A DNA stretch of 64,000 nt, from positions 2,030,046 through 2,094,045 of the forward strand of contig OX422214.1 in the NCBI GenBank assembly GCA_949130495.1. The letters run 5' to 3'. Positions 55,911 to 64,000 of the stretch are shown in pieces. The notes under the pieces were generated by a model that saw nothing but the letters and a program-made list of their open reading frames with translations, searched no databases and was not told the DNA's origin. Source of the DNA: Sambucus nigra (lineage: Eukaryota; Streptophyta; Magnoliopsida; Dipsacales; Adoxaceae). Position 1 is the first letter of the stretch. Each line of letters starts with the position of its first letter. The translations under genes and the position numbers were made by a program.

Positions 55911-57960
55911 TTGAAAAAAGCACAAAAATATTTATCATCATCTCTCATAATCCCGTTAATGCGAAATTTTGAACTCACTCCAACTCCCCATAATACTCCA
56001 ACCCACATTCACGAAAACCCGATTGTTGATTACGAACCTAATAGCCCTCACACTCCTAACGCTCCACAATTCTGGGTTCCACCTCCCACACCGTCACACT
56101 CAATCACAAATAACACTATGTTTTCCCTCTTAGGACACACTTAAGAGCGCGCCTCGAGTATACCAAGTGAGGACACTAAGTCTTTGCATGAGAAATATGT
56201 CATAACACGGTAGTGCAGCTTCCAGTGAGGGAGAGACCCCATATCGCCCTTTGAGAGACGTCTTATATCCCGAGCACACTGTCACTCCGGGATGCATTTT
56301 ACTCCCGTATAATGGAGGGAAATTTCTCTTTAGGAATGGGATGATCCAGATACTTCCTACATACCATGGACTGGATTCGAAAAATCCATATGCCCATATC
56401 ATGGAATTTGAGGAGGCGTGCGAGACTCTCAACGATCAAACTTGCACAAAAGATGTGCTCCACTTTAAACTCTTCCCAGTCTTGCTAAAGGATTAGGCTA
56501 AGACCTGGCTATGGTCTTTACCTCCAAATTCGATTTCATCATGGAATGAGCTATAATCTAAATTTCTCGAGAAATTCTTTCCTCAACATCGAATGAACCC
56601 CATCAAGGCTCAAATTCAAACTTTCCGACAATTAGAAAATGAGTCATTCGATCGATGCTTCGAGCATTTCAATGAGTTAATTACTTCGTGTCCCCATCAT
56701 GGTTTTGATAAAATGTAAATCATTTCCTTTATCCATAATGGGCTGAACATTAATTCCAAGCAACTCATTAAAACCATGTGCGATGGTTTGTTTGTTGACT
56801 TAGACGCCAATGATGTTGAGCTTCACCTGAGGTATGTCGCCGAGACTACCCAATCCTGGGATACATCTAACCCTAATGCTCAAAATCAAAATCGCCAAGT
56901 GACCACCACTCCATCGGCGTCCAGCCTATTTCACGTAGAAAATAATTCTATAACGGACTATCGACTCGATGTAATTGAGAAAGGAAAGAGAGACCTACTT
57001 GAAGTATAAGGAAGAGGATTAACTGGATCCATCCCAAAACCTGTTGAGAAGGTGTGTGCAATTTGTGAGGCGGTCAATTCAACTAAAGAATGCCAGACTA
57101 TACCCGCCTACAAAGTAATGCTTCAAGAATAAGTAAGTGGTATAGGAGGATTCAAGGGTATTTTTGGTGCACCGCACGGGAATTCTTACAACCCCTCATG
57201 GAAAAACCATCATGGTTTTATCTATGGGAAACAACATGTTGCGATGAATCCTAATTCATAGGTTGCCCCTCCTCTACCACCGCACTTTCAACAAGCTCCA
57301 CACATGCAAGGACATGTGCAAGCACCACCACCTCAAGGAGCATATATCACTCTACTGCGGAGAAATCTCGAACATACGATCAACCAATTTATCAATACCC
57401 AGAATGCAACTAATGCTAGGCATGAGCGCATGATCAATGACATGAATGCGAACATTTCGAAGTTGCAATCATCGTTGAGTATCCAAGAGAAAGGAAAGTT
57501 TCCTGTCCAGGGCCAAAGACTGCCCCAAGGTCAAACTAGTGTTAGTTCCACCTCGACAGAACATCAAGAGCAATGTCAAGCTATGACCACTCTTTGTAGT
57601 GGGACAATCATTGATTTATCACCCCCCCCCCCCCCCACAAGACACAACCAAAGACAAGGAGATTTCGCCCATTGCATGAAAGAGGCCGAAGATGTCCCCT
57701 TGAATGAGAGTGATAAATACGACACTAGTGAGCCCGAGGTAGTAGTGAAACAACCCACCCCGGCACGATTTCCTCAAAGGTTGGTTCCTTCCCACAAAGG
57801 AAACCCCCGTGATGAAGTGCTAGACGTGCTTAAGCAAGTAAAGTTAAATTTACCTTTCCTCGATGCCATTAAGAAAATTCCAGCTTATGCGAAAGTCCTC
57901 AAGGACTTGTTAACAGTGAAGAGAAAGATGAAGGTAAAGAAAAATGTCTTTATAGCAAAG
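55911..57960 (+). pseudogene. Athila Gag, nonsense-mutated
   Basis: Capsid/nucleocapsid protein. A Pro-rich N-terminal frame (55,911-56,144) precedes a frameshift; from 56,251 on frame 1 is kept. Motifs: RDVLYPEHTVTPG, NPYAHIMEFEEACETL, FKLFPVLLKD, then after a stop AKTWLWSLPPNSISSWNEL, KFFPQHRMNPIKAQI, FRQLENESFDRCFEHF, and HLRYVAETTQSWD. The knuckle reads CAICEAVNSTKEC (about 57,057-57,095) with Asn where His is expected. A run of about 16 C (57,621-57,637) gives poly-Pro. Several TAG/TAA stops. Confidence 0.87.
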
Positions 57961-58640
57961 AACGTGAGTTCCATCCTACTCAATGATCTCCCGGCCAAAT
58001 TCAAAGATCTCGGTGCACCCACCATTTCCTGCATCATTAGAGAAAATAAAATTGAAAAAGCCTTATTAGATTTAGGAGCAAGTGTCAATATCCTCCCTTA
58101 CACCATCTATAGGCAACTTGATCTGGGCGACCTCAAGCCCACAAAGATCACTTTCTAGTTAGAGGATCAAACCGTGAAGATCCCAGGAGGTATAGTTGAG
58201 GACGTGATCGTCCAAGTTGACACTTTCTACTTCCTAGTAGACTTTGTCATTTGGGACACGAAGCCCTCCTTCGCCTCGAGCAATCATGTTCCCATCATTC
58301 TTGGGCGCCCATTCTTAGCTACGGCTAATGCTATTATCAATACTCGAAATGGAAAAATGCAAATGAACTTTAGGAACATGACCTTAGAGACTAACATCTT
58401 CCATATAGCCAAACATGCGGGGGAAGAAGATGATCTCCACGCGGTGAGCTTAATAGACGAGTTCGTAGAGGAGTATTTTGAGGAAAACAATTATGGAGAT
58501 GCCCTAGGGTCCTGTTTAGTATCGAGATGCGAGAGTGAGGGAACGTACACTGGATTCAAGAGGGATGTTGAGGAGCTGAGAGATTTACGTGATAAGAGAG
58601 CGTCGGATGAGGATGCGAGAGTTGTGAATTGAGTTTCCCG
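57961..58640 (+). pseudogene. Athila protease domain
   Basis: Polyprotein-cutting aspartic protease. KALLDLGASVNILPYTIY has the DLGAS active-site form normal for Athila. A single TAG (58,156-58,158) follows TKITF, then VPIILGRPFLATANAIINT and GKMQMNF complete the fold. Active-site residues are intact; only the nonsense codon breaks it. Confidence 0.88.
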
Positions 58641-58671
58641 ATTCGAGGAGATACCGCCGAAGGAGACATGC

Positions 58672-59800
58672 ATGGTTCCCTCCAGCGACAAATTTGTGAC
58701 ACTTAAATTGAAGAAACTACCCTCCCATATTAAATATGCATACCTAGTAGAGGATAAGACATTTCCTGTTGTTGTATCCTTTAACCTAGACAAAGAGCAG
58801 GAGGTTAAACTATTAAAGATTCTAAAGAAGCACCAAAATGCTTTCGGTTGGTGTATTGTCGATTTGAAGGGGATAAGTCCTTTGATTTGCACCCACAAGA
58901 TTCACCTCGAGTAAGATGTCAAGCCCTTGAGAGAAATTCAAAGAAGGCTAAATCCCAATATGAAAGAAGTGAGAACCGAAATCATTAAGCTATTGGATGT
59001 CGGGATTATATACCCAATCTCGAATAGCAAATGGGTGATCCCTATTCAAGTTGTCCTCAAGAAGTAAGGCATGACAGTGATTGATAATTCTAAGGGAGAG
59101 CTAGTTCCCCAACGTACCACCACCGGGTGGCGCATTTGCATTGATTACCAGAAACTCAACGCGGGAACTAGGAAAGACCATTTACCTTTACCATCTATTT
59201 ATCAGATGCTTGAGAGAGTAGCGGGCCACTCGTACTATTGCTTCCTTGATGGTTATTCCGGATATAACCAAATTTAGGTAGATGTACTTGACTAGGAGAA
59301 AACAACTTTCACTTTCCCCTTTGGTACATTTGCCTACAAGCGTATGCCATTTTGCTTGTGCAATGCACCCGCGACCTTTCAAAGCTGCATGTTGAGCCTA
59401 TTTAGCGATATGGTCGAGAGAGGACTTGAAGTGTTCATGGACGATTTTAGCGTTTTCAGCACCTCTTTCGATCTTTGTCTAGAAAAATTGGAAAATGTAC
59501 TTGCCCGATGTGTGGAAAAGAAATTAGTGCTAAATTGGGAGAAATGTCATTTTATAGTCACTGAGGGAATAGTTCTTGGCCACATAGTTTCATCCAAGGG
59601 GATAGAAGTTGATAGAGCTAAGATATATGTCATAGCCGATCTACCCCCGCCAAAATCTCTCAAAGACGTGCACTCCTTCTTGGGCCAGGCGAGGTTTTAT
59701 CGAAGGTCTATTAAGGACTTTAGCGCCATCGCTAGGCCCTTAAGAAACCTACTCATGAAGGACACCCCATTTTAGTGGACGAAAGCATGCCATAGAGCTT
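58672..59800 (+). pseudogene. Athila reverse transcriptase
   Basis: Frame 1 throughout with stops: LPSHIKYAYL, FGWCIVDLKGISPLICTHKIHL, ISNSKWVIPIQVV, GWRICIDYQKLNAGTRKDHLP, YCFLDGYSGYNQI (motif A Asp), PFGTFAYKRMPFCLCNAPATFQ, FMDD (59,434-59,445), LNWEKCHFIVTEGIVLGHIVS, FLGQARFYRRSIKDFS. At least five nonsense codons, most of them TAG where the family has CAG (for example 59,276 and 59,294). Confidence 0.93.
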
Positions 59801-60285
59801 TTGAAAAAATGAAAACCATGCTTGTGTCCGCTCCCATCATGCAAGTTCTGGATTGGGCCTTACCATTCGAACTTATGTGTGATGCTAGCGACTACGCGAT
59901 AGGGTCTATTTTGGGCTAAAGAAAAGACAAACAGGCTCATGTCATCTACTACACTAGCCAGACTCTTACCAAACCACAACTCAATTACTCTACTACAGGG
60001 AAGGAATTGCTAGCAGTAGTCTTTGCCCTTGACAAATTTCGGTCCTACCTTATCGGTTCTCCCATCACTTGCTTCACTGAATACACGGCATTGAAATACC
60101 TACTTGCGAAGAAAGATGCAAAGTCGTGCCTCATAAGGTGGATCCTACTCCTACAAGAGTTTAACCTCTCCATTAAAGATAAGAAAGGAGTAGAAAACGT
60201 CGTTACCGACCACTTATCACGACTTTCGTCTGACGTGCCTAGTGATCCAATACCCATAGATGAATACTTTCTGGATGATTAACTC
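59801..60285 (+). pseudogene. Athila RNase H
   Basis: ELMCDASDYAIGSILG (Asp near 59,881), one TAA, then YYTSQTLTKPQLNYSTTGKE (Glu), ALDKFRSYLIGSPIT, EYTALKYLLAKKDAK, ENVVTDHLSRL. The last Asp (TDH) is in place. Only one stop, so nearly complete. Ends DEYFLDD before a frameshift into integrase. Confidence 0.9.
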
Positions 60286-60404
60286 TTTGTTGCCTCTTAT
60301 TTTCCCTGGTTTACGGATATCCTGATCTATCTTGTCACAGGGGCCCCAAAGTCATCCAATTATGTCATTCGGAAGCGTGTGGAGGCCACTTTTCAACGAA
60401 AAAG

Positions 60405-61440
60405 ATGACCACTAAGATTCTTCAATGCGTCCTCTATTGGCCCACAATCTTTCGTGATATAAATAATTGTTTCAAATCATGCGTTAGGTGTCAAAGTATG
60501 AGAGAGATCACCCGACGAGACATGATGCCATTGACCCCAATACTCATTATTGAGATTTTTGACTGCTGGGGTATTGACTTCATGGGCCCTTTTCCACCAT
60601 CTTTTGGTTTCCTGTACATCCTTGTCGTGGTAGACTACGTTTCTAAATCAGTGGAAGCTATAGCTACCAAGACAAATGACAAAAAAGTGGTGATTAAGTT
60701 CTTACATGAACACATACTTTCCCGCTTCGGTGCTCCTAAAGCGATAATTAGTGATAATGGCATGCACTTTTGCAATAGGTCATTCGAGAAGCTCATGAGA
60801 AAGTATGGCGTCGTTCATAAGGTTGTAACTACTTATCACCCACAAATGAACGGGTAGGTAGGCCGAGCTAGCGAATTGAGAAATCAAGCACATCCTAGAG
60901 AAAACCATCGATCCTAACCGGCAAGATTGGTCCCTTCGCTTGAACGATTCACTATGGGCCTATCGCACCGCATATAAAAATCCGCTCGACATGTCCCCAT
61001 TCCTCTTTGTATATGGAAAACCTTTCCATCTTCCCATGAAAAAATTAAGAAGCTGAATTATGACATGGATAAAGCCGATGATGCTCGCAAGCTTCAATTA
61101 AATGAGTTAGAAGAAATACACAATGATGCGTATGAGAATGAAAAATTTTCCAAATAAAGGATGAAACTTGGTCACGATAACATCATTCGATGCAAATTGT
61201 TTCTTCCCAAACAGAAATTGCTTCTTTATAACTCTCGGCTTCATCTATTTCCAGGCAAGTTGCGATCATGATGGAGTGGCCCATTCGTTGTGCGGAACGT
61301 TTTCCCTTACGGAGCTGTGGAATTAGACGATTTAAAAGGGGGAAATACGTTCAAGGTAAATGGACAATGCCTAAAGCCATATCTATATGCATGTATGGAA
61401 GAAGTCGACACCATTTGGTTGTCGGATCCCGTTTACAGGG
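60405..61440 (+). pseudogene. Athila integrase
   Basis: Frame 0. CVRCQ, ITRRDMMPLTPI, DCWGIDFMGPFP (first Asp), FLYILVVVDYVSKSVEA, FGAPKAIISDNGMHFCN (second Asp), YGVVHKVVTTYHPQMNG, then TAG. The following codons read VGRAS; the family normally has VE here, so the third catalytic residue is Gly. Later pieces in other frames: [63 protein letters not shown]. Non-functional. Confidence 0.88.
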
Positions 61441-61720
61441 CTAAGTGAGCTGTTACAGTGAGGTCGTCGCACCCCCGATGCGTATGGGGTGAATTCTTGT
61501 GTATAGTATATGAGAGTCGCATGAGTAGTGAGAGTCCCTAGGATTAGGATACAATAAGGTTGGAGCATTCACATGTTTTGGGAAAATGAGTCGAGTTGCG
61601 TTGCGTTGCCATAGGTATCGAGAGGGTTTCGAGTCCAAAATTGGTAGGAAGTATTGTGGAGTGTCAAAAAAATTCGGAGAGAGCGATCGCATTTAAGTTA
61701 GGGGAGAAATCCTGCTTAGT
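61441..61720. other. Spacer after Athila integrase
   Basis: Non-coding. Shares the GTCGTCGCACCCC word with 50,019. Confidence 0.5.
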
Positions 61721-61721
61721 G

Positions 61722-61850
61722 AAAATACCGGATCGATTCTTTTATTTTTGAGCCGAATCGATTTGTTTCTTTTACAGCTGGATCGGTCCGGTGATTAAAG
61801 AACTCGAAAAATAAAAGGATCGGATCGGTTCGGTCCTGGAACAGTCGAAT
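61722..61850 (+). repeat. GATCGATTC/GATCGGTCC motif cluster upstream of third ORF
   Basis: Repeated ACCGGATCGATTC, CCGAATCGATTTG, GGATCGGTCCGG and GGATCGGATCGGTTCGG words, like those in LTR Y (54,615-54,775). Confidence 0.7.
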
Positions 61851-61859
61851 TAGTTAAAT

Positions 61860-62128
61860 TTTTTGTAGTCTTTCCTCCTTCCCTAGGTACACCCCCTTCC
61901 CCCAATCTTTTCCCTTCCCTCCAAATTCATCCAACCACTTCCTCCCCTTCAATTTCCCTCCCAAATACATCCCCTTTACCCTCTAAACTCTTTCCCTCCA
62001 TTTCCAAACCCTTCCCACACTCCTCACCTATAAATACACACCCATATCCTCCACTTTTCTCCACACCTTCAACTACATCACTTCTCTTCTATCTCTACCT
62101 ATTTTTCCCGCACCCTTTACTTATCATA
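61860..62128 (+). promoter_or_regulatory. Candidate internal promoter and pyrimidine-rich leader
   Basis: A 200-base C/T-rich stretch ends in CCTATAAATACACA; TATAAATA is at 62,029-62,036. Start sites would fall near 62,065 (CCTTCAACTACATCAC), leaving a leader of about 65 bases before the ATG at 62,129. Layout is that of an ordinary plant TATA promoter. Confidence 0.5.
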
Positions 62129-63289
62129 ATGGCCCAAAGAGCTGCCCCCATCAAATACGACTCAATAAAAATTTTACCCTCCGGCCATGGTGATTTTCAT
62201 TCCCGCCAAGAGGAGCGTTGGTGCAACCGATTCTTTGGTCCAGATCGCAAATTCGACATGGAGAGAGCAGTCCAATGGACAGGGATGCCTAATTATGTCA
62301 TCGCCCTCTTCATGCCTAGGGGTTGGTGTCGTTTCCTTAATGAACCCTATGAGGCAATTTGGGCCGTCGAGGTACACTCTTTCTATGGATCCCATGTTCG
62401 AACCGGCAAATTCGAGTCTCAAGCCTTTGTCGATGGTACCGTCATTCCCTTATCTTTGGCCATTATCACATCCAAGTTGGCCAAATATGATGTTCCAGAT
62501 CTTCAAGACTACACACACCCAAGGAATGTCCCCCCGGTAGCCAAGGACCTGATTATGGAGTGAATTTCCCCTGGCATTGCTTGGAGGGTGGAGGTTGTCC
62601 CTGTTGGACGACTTAACGAGAAAGCACGCCTCACATTCCAAATTTTATGTGCTAACATTTTACAAACTTCCAACGATTTTGCAATGCGACCCCGTCAAGC
62701 CACATTGACATACCATCTCTTCGATCCCAACACTTCCATTCACCTGGCTCGAACCCTATACGCTGACATTATCGTTGCAGCCATGGATGAGAAAGGTACA
62801 ACACCACTTCCATATTCACGCCTGATAACCTCAATTCTAAAAGACACAGGCATTGATGCATCGCTAGATCGTACTTACCTCCCCGGTCCCTTTGGATAAG
62901 GAACTCGCACTCGGAGCGCCAAACATCTAGCCATCCTTCAGGCGAGGCGTGTAAGTGATGATGAGGCCGATGATGCTTCGAGCGAGGAAGAGGAAGACGC
63001 AGGTCCCGATGTGGAGATTGGAGAAGTGGGTCTTGATGAAGTGTCGGTCGAAGAAGAAGATGACCCAGATTTTGAATGGGCGGGTGGCGAGCTCACTAAT
63101 AGAATGTCGGCCCTCGAGACAAAATTCAGCAATTTTATGACCGACTACCGACGCAGTACAAGTATGATCTTTCATTTCCCAGCAGACTTGTATAGACGCC
63201 AAGGGGATCCAAATGAGCTATTGCCATCCTACTTTTATGACCCTTATGGCCCCGACGCGCCCAGCTCTTCCCGCCCACCGCCCCAATGA
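62129..63289 (+). pseudogene. Athila third ORF (env-position, 'putative plant transposon protein' type)
   Basis: A single reading frame of 386 codons broken only by TGA (62,561) and TAA (62,897). Starts MAQRAAPIKYDSIKILPSG. Middle: FMPRGWCRFLNEPYEAIWAV, DGTVIPLSLAIITSKLAKYD, NEKARLTFQILCANILQTSN, LPYSRLITSILKDTGI. This resembles, from memory, the plant-transposon protein domain found 3' of pol in Athila-type elements. The C-terminal third is very acidic (DDEADDASSEEEEDAG). No signal peptide or clear membrane segment, so a true envelope role is doubtful. Function unknown. Confidence 0.75.
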
Positions 63290-63499
63290 AGCTTTAATTG
63301 GTTTATGTGTCAGTTGTTCGTTGTTTGACTTGTTCACATGGTTGTATGCTCTTTCCTTTTATTGTACCACAATCCTTATATATTAAAGTCCACATTTTAA
63401 ATATTTGTTTGTTTTATTTTTCCGCACTTTTCGTTGGCTTTGAGTTAGATTTTAGTCCTTTTTGCTTGAGGATAATGCAAAAGTCTCAGTTAGCGGGCG
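63290..63499 (+). other. 3' untranslated end and weak PPT of Athila Y
   Basis: Contains the conserved TTTTAGTCCTTTTTGCTTGA word and AATGCAAAAGTCT shared with 50,140-50,175. Ends in TTAGCGGGCG before the LTR; a poor polypurine tract. Confidence 0.65.
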
Positions 63500-64000
63500 T
63501 GATAAGTGCGCATTTCTAAAACTTCACAAATTTTCAAAAATGGCCAATAATCTAAAAAAAAAATCATAAAACTTTGAAAAATCCAAAAATATTTTTCTTC
63601 AAAATAAATAAAAATTGGAATTTAAATTTTTCAAAAATATCATTAAAAGTCGGTTTAAAGTCTTTAATTGTAAAAACCCAATGCACAAAGCTAAAATTGA
63701 CCAAAGATGGAAATTGAAAGAAAATTGATGACTTAACGAATAAGTGTGGAGATTAACAACCCCGGTGAGATTCGATCCTTTCATCTTTATGAAATTTATA
63801 AATCAATCCGAGCTATTTGTTAACTCAAAGTTCATTTCAGCATTTTAAAAAGTCGTTGATGATCTCTATTTTATTGTTTTGATCGGTTATTGGAAATGGA
63901 ATGTTGCCTCAAAAAGCACGCTCCAAATCTCTTAATTAAATTAATCTCAAGACGCATATGGTAAATTAATAAGTAATTCGGACAATGAAGTTGGCCATCG
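63500..64000 (+). repeat. Athila-like 3' LTR of Y (start only)
   Basis: TGATAAGTGCGCATTTCTAA onward; matches the first 500 bases of LTR X (50,207). Runs off the window. Confidence 0.9.

Noticed and set aside
62129..63289. True envelope gene for the Athila third ORF
   Set aside because: No signal peptide, membrane anchor or cleavage site seen; only the position is env-like.

Overview
The window looks like intergenic heterochromatin of a large, repeat-rich flowering-plant genome. The reasons are Ty3/gypsy chromovirus and Athila-type polyproteins, tRNA-iMet and tRNA-Asp primer sites, a plant-type L1 LINE with a DUF4283/zinc-knuckle ORF1, and a decayed class XI myosin. I see no intact host gene, tRNA, rRNA or CRISPR. 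Every element I could orient reads on the + strand. Species is not determinable from the sequence.

Layout. 1-5.8 kb: a decayed chromovirus (E1: LTR end, PBS, gag remnant, integrase remnant, PPT, LTR start). 5.8-10.38 kb: the 3' end of a second element plus its 3.9-kb LTR (A1). 10.4-18.9 kb: low-copy DNA holding a fragmented, intron-bearing myosin XI motor-domain pseudogene, with two MITE-like inverted-repeat elements in its introns. 18.9-37.26 kb: a non-autonomous LTR element (LTRs A2 and A3 around a 1.36-kb non-coding interior). LTR A3 is split by a solo LTR (B, 5-bp TSD GTACT), which is itself split by a 5.4-kb L1 LINE: three nested levels. 37.26-49.48 kb: a chromovirus gag-pol joined directly to the broken end of A3, then LTR C1, a decayed interior and LTR C2 (three elements' worth of parts in tandem). 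49.48-53.27 kb: the 3' end and 3' LTR of an Athila-like element. 53.27-54.22 kb: unassigned DNA. 54.22-64 kb: a second Athila-like element with a 5'-truncated LTR, tRNA-Asp PBS, one long gag-pro-RT-RNaseH frame broken mostly by nonsense codons, integrase, an env-position ORF and the start of the 3' LTR.

Most interesting architecture. The long chromovirus-type LTRs (E1, A, B, C), although widely diverged, share one plan: a short U3-like part; a leader ending at AG|GCAAGT; a cluster of TCGA-centred palindromes whose sequence differs by family; in the A and B families a conserved GC-rich block; in A1, A2 and A3 a structured-RNA-like motif, which also occurs in the interiors of E1 and the A-family elements; then a small hairpin, a pyrimidine tract and a conserved AG|GTGYCC, followed by the LTR end and PBS. 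I read this as a conserved GC-AG intron occupying most of each LTR, so that spliced mRNA and full-length genomic RNA would differ. That, together with the recurring approximately 90-nt foldable motif, is the best candidate for something undescribed. Both are inferences from repeated sequence patterns and need transcript data.
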